Assembly: GCA_963792385.1 (NCBI GenBank)
Contig: CAWBVZ010000007.1
Location: 1,116,001-1,180,000 of the forward strand
Source of the DNA: DASSUW01 sp963792385
Lineage (GTDB): Bacteria; Actinomycetota; Thermoleophilia; Solirubrobacterales; Solirubrobacteraceae
Reading direction: 5' to 3'
DNA: 64,000 nt
Below are positions 32,441-41,110 of the stretch, piece after piece. The translations under genes were made by a program, and so were the position numbers. The notes below the pieces were generated by a model that was not told the origin of the DNA, searched no databases, and saw only the letters and a program-made list of their open reading frames with translations. Each line of letters opens with the position of its first letter. Positions within the stretch are counted from its first letter, which is position 1.

Positions 32441-33142
32441 ATGAATCCGTGCGTGCTCGTCATCGACGACGAGCCCGACGTCCGATCGTTGCTGTGTGAG
32501 CTGCTCAGCGACCGCGGCTATCGGGTGGAGCAGGCCCGCGACGGAGCCGACGGCCTGCGCGCGCTCTACGACAAGCATCCGGATCTCGTGCTGCTCGACC
32601 TCGCGATGCCGCGGATGGACGGCTGGCGGACGCTCGAACGGATTCGCGAGCTGAGCGACGTCCCGGTGCTGATCCTCACCTCGCGCGACGGTGAGCTGGA
32701 GAAGGTGCGCGGACTGCGCTCCGGCGCCGACGACTATGTCGTCAAGCCGTTTGGCGGCGAGGAGCTCGTCGCGCGTGTGGAGGCACTCCTGCGTCGCCGG
32801 CGTTCGCCGTCGGCGCCGCTCGAGCACTACGACGACGGCCTGTTGACGATCGATTATCTCGAGCACAGCGTCCGCGCCGACGGACGGGAGCTGGCGCTGA
32901 CGCCGCTGGAGTTTCGCCTCCTGTGCGCATTCGTCGACCATCCGCGCCAGGTCCTCAGCCATGAGCAGTTGCTGGAACGCGTCTGGCACGACCCGCGCGC
33001 GGTGTCCCCGGACCAGGTCCGGCTCTACGTCGGCTACCTGCGCCGCAAGATCGGCCGGGGTGGCAGCCGGATCGAGACCGTCCGCGGCTTCGGTTACCGC
33101 TACCGGCCGCCCTCGCCGGCCGAGGAACGTGGTCCGGGTTGA
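32441..33142 (+). CDS. OmpR/PhoB-family response regulator
   Basis: A 233-residue regulator: receiver (residues 1-115; VLVIDDEPDVRSLL, phospho-Asp in LVLLDLAMPRMDG, Lys in YVVKPFGGEEL) and winged-helix DNA-binding domain (~135-228; LTPLEFRLLCAFVDHPRQV, SPDQVRLYVGYLRRKI, GFGYRY). ATG 32441 is preferred; a GTG at 32426 in frame is possible. It is the first gene of a three-gene operon with the B12-binding protein (4-bp overlap) and a histidine kinase, and is probably the output of that system. Confidence 0.92.
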   Translation: MNPCVLVIDDEPDVRSLLCELLSDRGYRVEQARDGADGLRALYDKHPDLVLLDLAMPRMDGWRTLERIRELSDVPVLILTSRDGELEKVRGLRSGADDYVVKPFGGEELVARVEALLRRRRSPSAPLEHYDDGLLTIDYLEHSVRADGRELALTPLEFRLLCAFVDHPRQVLSHEQLLERVWHDPRAVSPDQVRLYVGYLRRKIGRGGSRIETVRGFGYRYRPPSPAEERGPG

Positions 33143-34209
33143 GCGCTGCCCGCCCCCCGCGCCCGCCAAGCGGCGCGCCACCCCCCACGTGCGCGCGGGT
33201 GTCGGACGGCGAGATCGAGCTCGAGCCGCTGGCCCGCGAGGTGTGCGGCCGCTACCGCGCCGAGTATCCCGACGAGCGCGAGCGCTACGGCGCGGCGGGC
33301 GAGGCCTGGTGCGTGCACGACACGCTGTACGTGCTGGCGTGGGCGGCCGACGACGTGCGACCGGCAGGCGCCGAGCTGATCGGGAACGTGACCTGGCTGG
33401 CTCGCGTGCTCGCCGCCCGCAAGTTTCCCGTCGTGCGGCTCGCTCGCAGCCTGCAGATCGCCGCCGACGTCGTCGCCGACGCCGGATTTGCCGATGCGGG
33501 CGCGATCGCCGACCGGCTGCGCAGCGCGTCGGCAAGCGTCCTCGCCGGCGGCCCTGCGGAGCATGCGCCGGCCGGCTCGCCGGTCCGCAACGCGTACCTG
33601 GCAGCGCTCCTACGGACAGACTCCAACGGCGCCCGGCTCATCGTCGAGGCCGCGCTCGAGGCGGGGATGCCACTACGGACGCTGTACCTCGACGTCTTCC
33701 AAGAGGCGCTGTACGAAGTGGGGCGACTGTGGGAGAACGGGGAGGCGACGGTCGCGCAGGAGCACCTCGCCACCGCAACGACGCAAACGCTGGCCGCCCG
33801 GCTGTCCGTGCAGCTCGCGTCCGAGCCGCAACCACAGCTGACCGCGGTCGTCAGCGGCACCCAGGACGAGCTGCACGCTCTCGGTGCGCGCTTCGTGGGC
33901 GACTTCCTCGAGGCCGAAGGTTGGACGGTCATCGACCTCGGAGCTGGCACGCCCACGGACGACCTCGTCCGCACCGTCGCCGAGCGCCACCCGAAGCTCG
34001 TGTGCCTGTCCACCGCCCTGACGACGAACCTCGTGCACGCCGAGGACGCGATCGGCGCGCTGCGCCGGCTCGAGGACCCGCCGCTGATCGCCGTCGGCGG
34101 CCACGCCTACCATGGCGACCCGACGCTCGCCGGCCGGCTTGGCGCCGACGTGCACGCCGCCGACGCCGCCACCTTCCTCGAGCTGCTGCGAGACCACGGG
34201 CTGCCATGA
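33139..34209 (+). CDS. CarH-like adenosylcobalamin photosensor protein without DNA-binding domain
   Basis: A 356-residue soluble protein. Residues ~145-225 form the four-helix cap and ~233-355 the Rossmann B12-binding domain. The cap has W198-ENGEATVAQ-E208-H209, an exact W-x9-EH motif, and the B12 domain has E244-L-H-A-L-G249 (ExHxxG). Both features mark light-sensing CarH/LitR modules and not methyltransferase B12 domains. Instead of a MerR-type DNA-binding domain it has ~140 N-terminal residues of unknown fold (REVCGRYRAEYPDERERYG). It is sandwiched between a response regulator and a histidine kinase with 4-bp overlaps on both sides. It should bind adenosylcobalamin and probably reports light or B12 status to the kinase. 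Very good family match; role inferred. Confidence 0.85.
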   Translation: MSAARPPRPPSGAPPPTCARVSDGEIELEPLAREVCGRYRAEYPDERERYGAAGEAWCVHDTLYVLAWAADDVRPAGAELIGNVTWLARVLAARKFPVVRLARSLQIAADVVADAGFADAGAIADRLRSASASVLAGGPAEHAPAGSPVRNAYLAALLRTDSNGARLIVEAALEAGMPLRTLYLDVFQEALYEVGRLWENGEATVAQEHLATATTQTLAARLSVQLASEPQPQLTAVVSGTQDELHALGARFVGDFLEAEGWTVIDLGAGTPTDDLVRTVAERHPKLVCLSTALTTNLVHAEDAIGALRRLEDPPLIAVGGHAYHGDPTLAGRLGADVHAADAATFLELLRDHGLP

Positions 34210-35336
34210 CCGATTCGCTCGACACCAAGACCAGCGAGCTCGCCGACGCGCTCGGCGACTACCTCGCCGCGACGACCGTGCTCGCCGTCGCTGAGCTCGA
34301 CGCGCACGGCACGATCGTCAGCGCGAACGAGACGTTCGAGCGGCTCGCCGGGCGAGCGCTCGCCGGGCAGTCGATCCACGAGCTCGTGCGCGTCGAGCAG
34401 CACCCCGCACTCGAGCGGATGCTCGAGTCCACCGACCGCGCGTGGCACCGGCACGCGCTCGGCCTGTTCCCCGATTACCGCGGCATCCCGCTCGACTTCA
34501 TCGTCTTCTGCCGCCCGCTCGGCGACGGGCGACTCCTGATCGCCGAGCCGCCGGCCGCCGCCATCACCGCAGTCGACGAGCACCTGCTCGCGCTCAACGA
34601 GGAGCTGGCCGGCGCGCAACGACTGATCCGCCGCCAGAACGCCGAGCTCGCACGCCAGAACGACGTCAAGGACACGCTGCTCGCCAACGTCTCCCACGAC
34701 CTCCGCACGCCGCTCACCGCGGTGCTCGGCTACGCCGAGCTGATGCGTCTCCGCGGCGGGCTCGACGACAAGCAGGCGCAAGCGGTGGACGTGATCGAGC
34801 GCAACGCCCGCCGGCTGCTGCGGCTCGTCAGCGACCTGCTCCTGCTCGCCCAGGCCCGCGCCGGCAAGCTCACGCTCGAGCGAGAAGCGGTCGACCTCTC
34901 CCAGCTCGCCGCCGAGGCGGTCGAGCTGATCCGGCCGCTGGCCGACCACGCCCAGCTCACGCTCGACCTCCGGGCCCAGTCGCATGGCCCGGTCATCGAC
35001 GCCGACCAGCATCGCCTCGGCCAGTTGCTCGACAACCTGATCGCCAACGCGATCAAGTTCACACCGGCCGGCGGGACGGTCACCGTCCGCGTGCACGACC
35101 GCCCCGACGCCGCCGTCGTGGAGGTCGAGGACACCGGTCCAGGCTTCCCTGTGGCCGAGGGCGAATCGCTGTTCGAGGCGTTCACGCGCGGGAGCACGAG
35201 CGACGCGCCCGGCACGGGTCTGGGCCTCACGATCGTGCGGACCGTGGTCGATGCCCACGACGCGACCATCGACGTGCAGTCCGAACCCGGTCGCGGCGCA
35301 CGGTTCACCGTCGCCTTCCGGACCGCGCACCGCTGA
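34206..35336 (+). CDS. PAS-containing soluble sensor histidine kinase
   Basis: A 376-residue kinase without membrane helices. The N-terminal ~115 residues resemble a PAS domain (VLAVAELDAHGTIVSANETFERLAGRAL in two parts), followed by a coiled coil (~120-145). Next come HisKA, with phospho-acceptor His in NVSHDLRTPLTAVLGYAELM, and HATPase_c (DNLIANAIKFTPAG, VEDTGPGFP, GTGLGLTIVRTVVDAH). The ATG overlaps the stop of the B12-sensor gene (ATGA). As a cytoplasmic kinase in one operon with a photosensor and a response regulator, it most likely takes the signal from the B12 protein. Confidence 0.9.
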   Translation: MTDSLDTKTSELADALGDYLAATTVLAVAELDAHGTIVSANETFERLAGRALAGQSIHELVRVEQHPALERMLESTDRAWHRHALGLFPDYRGIPLDFIVFCRPLGDGRLLIAEPPAAAITAVDEHLLALNEELAGAQRLIRRQNAELARQNDVKDTLLANVSHDLRTPLTAVLGYAELMRLRGGLDDKQAQAVDVIERNARRLLRLVSDLLLLAQARAGKLTLEREAVDLSQLAAEAVELIRPLADHAQLTLDLRAQSHGPVIDADQHRLGQLLDNLIANAIKFTPAGGTVTVRVHDRPDAAVVEVEDTGPGFPVAEGESLFEAFTRGSTSDAPGTGLGLTIVRTVVDAHDATIDVQSEPGRGARFTVAFRTAHR

Positions 35337-35365
35337 CGGCCTCGGCAGGGCCGGCCGCGCGGGTC

Positions 35366-35371
35366 TATATT
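35366..35371 (+). promoter_or_regulatory. -10-like TATATT before amylase gene
   Basis: TATATT stands out in GC-rich sequence 29 bp before the amylase ATG. Between them is a strong purine-rich ribosome site (GGGGGAGGGG region, 35388-35397). No clear -35 is seen. Confidence 0.45.
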
Positions 35372-35399
35372 CCGGCCTCGCGATCAAGGGGGAGGGGCC

Positions 35400-38249
35400 A
35401 TGCCAGGTCCGCGGGCGTTCGTCGTTCTGCTTGTCACGGTGCTCGCTGCTACGGCGGCAACGGCCGGTTCGGCCCTGGCTTGGGACAAGGGCGGCGACGC
35501 CCATCACAGCCTCCGGGAGTCGGTCACCGACCAGAACTTCTACTTCGTCATGGCCGATCGGTTCGCGAACGGGTTGGCGGCCAACGACAACGGCGGCCTG
35601 CCGCAGGGCAAGAGCGAGGGGCAGTCGGGCTTCGACCCGACGGGCAAGGGCTGGTACCACGGCGGTGACCTGCAAGGGCTCAGGAAGAAGCTGAGCTACA
35701 TCCAGCGCCTGGGCACCACGGCGATCTGGCTGACCCCGAGCTTCAAGAACAAGGCGGTCCAGGACAACAACGGCTTCCCGTCGGCCGGCTACCACGGCTA
35801 CTGGATCACCGACTTCACCCAGATCGACCCGCATCTGGGCACCAACGACGACCTGAAGGCGCTCGTGCGCGACGCCCACAAGGTCGGCATCAAGGTCTAC
35901 TTCGACGTCATCACCAATCACACGGCTGACGTCATCCGCTACCAGGAGGGCGCCGGCCCGGCGTACATCTCCAAGGATCAGTACCCGTACCGCACCGCCG
36001 CGGGCACGGTGTTCGACGACCGCGACTTCGCGGGCGGGAACAGCTTCCCGGCGCTGGCGCCGGCGGGGCAGCCCCCGTGCCCGCGCCCGGCGTCCGAGCC
36101 GCTCCGCAGCTTCCCCTACCACCCGTGCGTGCCGACGGTCGAGCAGAACGTCAAGGTCCCGGCCTGGCTCAACGACGTCAGCCTCTACCACAACCGCGGG
36201 AACACGACCTTCGCCGGCGAGAACTCCCAGTACGGCGATTTCTTCGGGCTCGACGACCTGTTCACCGAGAACCCCCGCGTCGTGAACGGGATGCTCGACA
36301 TCTACAAGTTCTGGATCCGCGAGTTCCGCGTCGACGGCTTCCGGATGGACACGATGAAGCACGTCGACGACCCGTTCTGGCAGAGGTTCGCGCCCGCGAT
36401 CACGAACTACGCCAAGGCCCAGGGGATCCGCGACTTCTACATGTTCGGTGAGGTGGCCGAGGACTTCAGCCACGAGCTGGTGTCGCACTACCCGGTCCAC
36501 GACGACGTCCAGGGCGTCCTCGACTTCCTCTTCCAGATGTCGTCGGTCGACTTCGCGGCCAAGTCGCTCCCGACCGACTCGCTGCGCGACTTCTTCGTCA
36601 AGGACGACTGGTACACGGACGGTGACTCGAACGTCTACAACCTCCCGACGTTCCTCGGGAACCACGACCGCGGGCGGATCGGCATGTTCATCCGCAACGC
36701 CAACCCGGGCGCGAGCGAGGCCGAGCTCCTGAGCCGCGATCGGCTTGCCCACGAGCTCATGTACTTCTCGCGCGGCAACCCGGTCGTCTACTACGGCGAC
36801 GAGCAGGGCTTCACCGGCGCAGGCGGCGACCAGGACGCGCGGCAGGACATGTTCCCGTCGCAGTCGCCGCAGTACAACAACCTCAGCGACGACGGCGTCG
36901 CCGGTGACGACGGGGCTGGGAAGAACGACAACATCGGCTCCGACGAGACGCCGATGGACGACAACTTCGACACGGCGCACCCGCTGTACCGCCAGCTCAC
37001 CCGGCTCGCCGATGTCACGAGCGACAACCCCGCGCTGCGCGACGGCGCCCAGCAGCACCGGTTCTCCTCCAGCGGCCCCGGCGCGTACGCGTTCTCGCGC
37101 ATCAGCCGCAAGCATCAGCGCGAGTACGTCGTCGCGCTCAACAACGCCGAGGCGCCCGCCTCGGCGTCGATCCCGACGTACGTGCGCGACAGTCGGTGGG
37201 AGAGGGTCTACGGCTCCGGGCCCGACCGTCTGTGGACCGGCCGCGACCGCAAGCTCGGCGTCACGGTCGCACCGCTCTCGGCGGTCGTCTACCGCGCGAA
37301 GGAGCGCATCCCGCGCAGCAAGGCGGCGCCGTCGGTCGCGCTGACCGTGCCGGCCGAGGGCCGCGACCGCCTCGAGGTGCGCGCGAACCTCGGCTCCGAT
37401 GCGTTCGCCGAGGTGACGTTCCTCGCCAAGACAGGCAACGGATCGTGGCGCGACATCGGCACCGACGACAACGCGCCGTACCGCGTTTTCCACGACGTGT
37501 CCGACATCGTGCCGGGGACGACCGTCCAGTACCGCGCCGTGGTGCTCGACAACGCGCACCACACGCGCTCGAGCGCGGTCCGCAGCAGCAAGATCGCGCC
37601 GCCGGCGATCGCGCTCGAGGCGCCGTCGGAGAACGGCCGCGTCCGCGGCACCGTCGAGGTCCGCGCGCTCGCGACACCGGAGCACTCCAACTACTCCGTG
37701 ACGTTCCAGCGCTCGGTCAACGGCGGGCCGTTCACCGCGATCGGGACGGATGACTCGTCGCCCGTCTACACGGTGTTCAACGACACGTCGAGCCTCGCGG
37801 ACGGGGCAACCGTCACCTACCGCGCGGTCCTGACCTACGCCCCCGGACGGACAGTCACGAGCAACACGCGCACGGTGACCGTCGTCCAGACGCCGGTCAC
37901 GACCGCGATCGTCCACTACAACCGGCCCGCCGGCGACTATGGCACCGTCCCGAACGGCTGGGGTCTGCACCTCTTCGGTGACGCGGTCGCGGACTCGGTG
38001 CTGGCCACCGTGGCGTGGGACAAGCCGTTCCAGCGCACGGGCATGGACACGTTCGGGGCCGTCTACGCGATCCCGCTCAAGGACGACACGAAGCCGGTGA
38101 ACTTCATCATGCACCTGCCGGCCGGCGACAGCGTGCCTACCACGCGCGAGCCGGGCGGCGACCGCTCGTTCGTCGCGCTCGACCACCCGGAGATCTGGCT
38201 CAAGGCGGGCGACGCGACGATCTATTTCGCGGAGCCGCCGCTGGGGTAA
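35400..38249 (+). CDS. Secreted GH13 alpha-amylase/pullulanase-type glycosidase
   Basis: A 949-residue exported enzyme. The signal peptide covers residues 1-27 (cleavage after ALA). The GH13 barrel shows region I DVITNH (169-174), nucleophile D317 in FRVDGFRMD, acid/base E351 in MFGEVAED, and D423 in FLGNHDRGR. Two Ig/Fn3-like domains follow (~640-830), then a C-terminal PUD/CBM41-like starch-binding domain (VHYNRPAGDYGTVPNGWGLHLF). Hydrolyses alpha-glucans outside the cell. A PUD domain at the C-terminus, not the N-terminus, is less usual. The gene is monocistronic; no maltose transporter is nearby. Confidence 0.93.
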   Translation: MPGPRAFVVLLVTVLAATAATAGSALAWDKGGDAHHSLRESVTDQNFYFVMADRFANGLAANDNGGLPQGKSEGQSGFDPTGKGWYHGGDLQGLRKKLSYIQRLGTTAIWLTPSFKNKAVQDNNGFPSAGYHGYWITDFTQIDPHLGTNDDLKALVRDAHKVGIKVYFDVITNHTADVIRYQEGAGPAYISKDQYPYRTAAGTVFDDRDFAGGNSFPALAPAGQPPCPRPASEPLRSFPYHPCVPTVEQNVKVPAWLNDVSLYHNRGNTTFAGENSQYGDFFGLDDLFTENPRVVNGMLDIYKFWIREFRVDGFRMDTMKHVDDPFWQRFAPAITNYAKAQGIRDFYMFGEVAEDFSHELVSHYPVHDDVQGVLDFLFQMSSVDFAAKSLPTDSLRDFFVKDDWYTDGDSNVYNLPTFLGNHDRGRIGMFIRNANPGASEAELLSRDRLAHELMYFSRGNPVVYYGDEQGFTGAGGDQDARQDMFPSQSPQYNNLSDDGVAGDDGAGKNDNIGSDETPMDDNFDTAHPLYRQLTRLADVTSDNPALRDGAQQHRFSSSGPGAYAFSRISRKHQREYVVALNNAEAPASASIPTYVRDSRWERVYGSGPDRLWTGRDRKLGVTVAPLSAVVYRAKERIPRSKAAPSVALTVPAEGRDRLEVRANLGSDAFAEVTFLAKTGNGSWRDIGTDDNAPYRVFHDVSDIVPGTTVQYRAVVLDNAHHTRSSAVRSSKIAPPAIALEAPSENGRVRGTVEVRALATPEHSNYSVTFQRSVNGGPFTAIGTDDSSPVYTVFNDTSSLADGATVTYRAVLTYAPGRTVTSNTRTVTVVQTPVTTAIVHYNRPAGDYGTVPNGWGLHLFGDAVADSVLATVAWDKPFQRTGMDTFGAVYAIPLKDDTKPVNFIMHLPAGDSVPTTREPGGDRSFVALDHPEIWLKAGDATIYFAEPPLG

Positions 38250-38258
38250 CACGCGTGC

Positions 38259-40094
38259 ATGGCCACCCAGATCACGGAACGTGAAGCCCGCCAGGTAGCC
38301 GAGGAAGCCCGCGAAGGCGAGTGGTCTCGGCCGAGTTTCGGCAAGGACCTCTTCCTCGGCCGCCTGCGGCTGGACCTGATCCATCCGCAGCCGCCGGTCG
38401 ACCCGGCCGCCGTCGAGAAGGGCGAGCAGTTCCTCGCACGCCTGCGCGCATTCCTCACCCACCACGTCGATCCGCATGCGATCGAGCGCGATGCGCGCAT
38501 CCCCGAGGACGTGATCGACGGCCTGAAGGAGCTGGGCGCGCTCGGGATGAAAGTGCCCGAGCAGTACGGCGGCCTCGGGCTGTCGCAGGTCTACTACAAC
38601 CGCGCGCTGACGCTGGCCGGCTCGTGGCATTCCTCGCTGTCGACGCTCCTGTCTGCCCACCAGTCGATCGGCGTCGCCGAGCCGCTGCTGCTGTTCGGCA
38701 CCGAGGAGCAGAAGCAGCGCTGGCTGCCGCTGGTCGCGCGCACGCACATCTCCGCGTTCCTGCTCACCGAGCCCGACGTCGGCTCCGATCCGGCCCGCCT
38801 CGGCACGACCGCCACGCCCGAGGAGGACGGCTCCGGCTACCGGCTCAACGGCGTGAAGCTGTGGGCCACCAACGGCGCGATCGCCGACATCGTGGTGGTG
38901 ATGGCGAAGGTGCCTGACGGCGGCATCACGGCCTTCGTGCTGCCGTACGAGAGCGACGGCGTCACGATCGAGCACCGCAACCGGTTCATGGGGCTGCGCG
39001 GGATCGAGAACTCCGTCACGCGCCTGGACGACGTCTTCGTCCCGACCGAGAACGTGATCGGACGCGTCGGTCAGGGACTCAAGGTGGCGCTGACGACGCT
39101 GAACACCGGTCGCCTTGCGCTGCCCGCGATTTGCGTCGGCACGAGCAAGTGGGCCGTCAAGGTGGCGCGCGAGTGGGCGGTCGAACGGGTTCAGTGGGGC
39201 CAGCCCGTCGGCAAGCACGACGCCGTCGCGCAGAAGGTCGCCTTCATCGCCGCCAGCGCGTTCGGGATGGAGGCGATGCTCGACGTGGCGAGCCGGATGG
39301 CAGACGACAAGCGCAACGACATCCGGATCGAGGCTGCGATCGCCAAGCTCTACGCGTCGGAGCTGGGCTGGCGCGTCGTGGACGAGCTGATGCAGGTGCG
39401 CGGCGGACGCGGCTACGAGACCGCCGAGTCGCTGCGCGCCCGCGGCGAGAAGCCGGTCCCGGTCGAGCAGGCGATGCGCGATATGCGCATCAACCGCATC
39501 TTCGAGGGGTCGACCGAGATCATGCACCTGCTGATCGCGCGCGAGGCGGTCGACCAGCACCTGAACGTCGCGGGCGAGCTGCTGGAGGGCGACGGCGACC
39601 TGAAGGCCAAGGTGCGCTCGGCCGTCCAGGCGGGCGGCTTCTACTCGCGCTGGCTCCCGCGGCTGGCCGTCGGCGAGGGCATGCGGCCGGGCGCCTTCGA
39701 CGAGTTCGGCGAGCTGGCCCGGCACGTGCGCTTCGTCGAGCGCGCCTCGCGCCGGCTCGCGCGGTCGACGTTCTACGCGATGGGCCGCTGGCAGGCAGGG
39801 CTCGAGAAGCGCCAGGCGGTGCTGGGCCGGATCGTCGACATCGGCGCCGAGCTGTTCGCGATCGCGTCCGCCGCCGTCTACGCGGACACGATCCGGCGCG
39901 AGCACCCCGAGCGCGCCGCCGCGGCGAACGACCTGGCGGACCTGTTCTGCCGCCAGGCGCGCCGTCGCGTCGAGGCGCTGTTCGGCGCGCTGTTCGCCAA
40001 CGACGACACCGACGCCTACGCGCTCGCGCAGGGGGTGCTCGGCGACCGGTTCGCCTGGATCGAGGAGGGCATCCTCGACCCTGGTGACGCCTAG
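38259..40094 (+). CDS. Acyl-CoA dehydrogenase (long, VLCAD-like)
   Basis: A 611-residue FAD enzyme, longer than ~380-residue short-chain members, with a C-terminal extension of ~170 residues as in very-long-chain dehydrogenases. Motifs: FLLTEPDVGSDPARL (FAD/substrate), LWATNGAIADIVVVMAK, the glycine-rich VRGGRGYETAESL, and INRIFEGSTEIMHLLIAREA near the catalytic region. It feeds electrons to ETF, presumably including the one at 6.5-8.1 kb. Convergent with, and overlapping by 4 bp, the E1 beta gene. The substrate is not predictable. Confidence 0.9.
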   Translation: MATQITEREARQVAEEAREGEWSRPSFGKDLFLGRLRLDLIHPQPPVDPAAVEKGEQFLARLRAFLTHHVDPHAIERDARIPEDVIDGLKELGALGMKVPEQYGGLGLSQVYYNRALTLAGSWHSSLSTLLSAHQSIGVAEPLLLFGTEEQKQRWLPLVARTHISAFLLTEPDVGSDPARLGTTATPEEDGSGYRLNGVKLWATNGAIADIVVVMAKVPDGGITAFVLPYESDGVTIEHRNRFMGLRGIENSVTRLDDVFVPTENVIGRVGQGLKVALTTLNTGRLALPAICVGTSKWAVKVAREWAVERVQWGQPVGKHDAVAQKVAFIAASAFGMEAMLDVASRMADDKRNDIRIEAAIAKLYASELGWRVVDELMQVRGGRGYETAESLRARGEKPVPVEQAMRDMRINRIFEGSTEIMHLLIAREAVDQHLNVAGELLEGDGDLKAKVRSAVQAGGFYSRWLPRLAVGEGMRPGAFDEFGELARHVRFVERASRRLARSTFYAMGRWQAGLEKRQAVLGRIVDIGAELFAIASAAVYADTIRREHPERAAAANDLADLFCRQARRRVEALFGALFANDDTDAYALAQGVLGDRFAWIEEGILDPGDA

Positions 40095-41110
40095 CCCGAG
40101 ATCCCCAGCGTGTGAAGCACGGCCGCCTCGACGCGATCCTCGCCCGGCAGCGCGGCCAGCTCGAGGTTCTTCGCGTACGGCAGCGGGACCTCGGCCATGC
40201 CGACACGCTCGACCGGCGCGTCGAGCTCGTCGAAGCACGCCTTCTGGATCCGCGCGGCCAGCTCGGCGGTGACGCCGTAGGACGGCCAGCCCTCCTCCAC
40301 GCACACGACGCGGTTGGTCTTCGCCACGGACGCGACAACGGTCTCCATGTCGAGCGGGCGCAGCGAGCGCAGGTCGATGACCTCGGCGCTGACGTCGTGG
40401 CGCTCGGCCAGCCGCTCGGCCACCTTCAGCGCCCGCACGGTGGCGAACGAGTGGGAGACGAGCGTGATGTCGGTGCCCTCGCGCGGCACCGCGGCGCGGC
40501 CGATCGGGGTCAGGAACTCCGGGTCGAGCGGGACCTCGCCCTTCTCCTTGTAGATCGGGAGGTTCTCCACCACGATCACAGGGTCGTCGTCGCGGATCGC
40601 CGACTTCAGCAGACCCTTGGCGTCGGCCGGGGTGGCCGGGGCGACGACCTTCAGGCCGGGCGTGTGGGCGAACCACGCCTCGAGCGACTGCGAGTGCTGG
40701 GCGGTGAGCTGGTTGCCGGCGCCGTTCGGCGTGCGGATCACCATCGGGCAGCCGACCTCGCCGCCGAACATCGTCCGCACCTTCGCCGCGTGGTTGACGA
40801 CCTGGTCGATCGCGACGAGCAGGAAGTTGATGGTCATGATCTCCACGACCGGGCGCTCGCCGCCCATCGCGGCGCCGACCGCGGCGCCGACGAAGCCCTC
40901 CTCGGAGATCGGCGTGTCGCGGATCCGCTCGGGGCCGAACTCGCCCATCAGGCCGGCGGTGACCTTGTAGGAGCCCTCGAAGACTCCGACCTCCTCGCCC
41001 ATCACGAAGACGCGCTCGTCGCGGCCGAGCTCCTCGCGGAGCGCGAGCCGGAGCGCCTCGCGGTAGGTCATCCGCTCGGTGCCGGTGGGTGCCTCGGTGA
41101 CGGCGCTCAT
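40091..41110 (-). CDS. 2-oxoacid dehydrogenase E1 component, beta subunit
   Basis: A 339-residue transketolase-type beta subunit (pyruvate, acetoin or branched-chain oxoacid dehydrogenase). It has MTYREALRLALREELGRDERVFVMGEEVG, a PYR-domain catalytic Glu in DTPISEEGFVGAAVG, and a C-terminal transketolase domain with DLRSLRPLDMETVVASV. ATG 41110 overlaps the stop of the alpha gene. It forms a heterotetramer with the alpha subunit and uses thiamine diphosphate. No E2 or E3 gene is adjacent, so these must lie elsewhere or the complex is partial. Confidence 0.92.
   Translation of the reverse strand: MSAVTEAPTGTERMTYREALRLALREELGRDERVFVMGEEVGVFEGSYKVTAGLMGEFGPERIRDTPISEEGFVGAAVGAAMGGERPVVEIMTINFLLVAIDQVVNHAAKVRTMFGGEVGCPMVIRTPNGAGNQLTAQHSQSLEAWFAHTPGLKVVAPATPADAKGLLKSAIRDDDPVIVVENLPIYKEKGEVPLDPEFLTPIGRAAVPREGTDITLVSHSFATVRALKVAERLAERHDVSAEVIDLRSLRPLDMETVVASVAKTNRVVCVEEGWPSYGVTAELAARIQKACFDELDAPVERVGMAEVPLPYAKNLELAALPGEDRVEAAVLHTLGISG

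Noticed and set aside
33139..34209. Calling the B12 protein methionine synthase or a corrinoid methyltransferase protein.
   Set aside because: The motif is ExHxxG with W-x9-EH in the cap, not DxHxxG, and the neighbours are signalling genes.
34107..40676. A minus-strand frame open for ~2190 codons opposite the sensor kinase, amylase and acyl-CoA dehydrogenase genes.
   Set aside because: It is the antisense shadow of three well-supported genes; its translation is His/Arg/Asp/Val-rich with no domain, a typical effect of GC-rich third positions.
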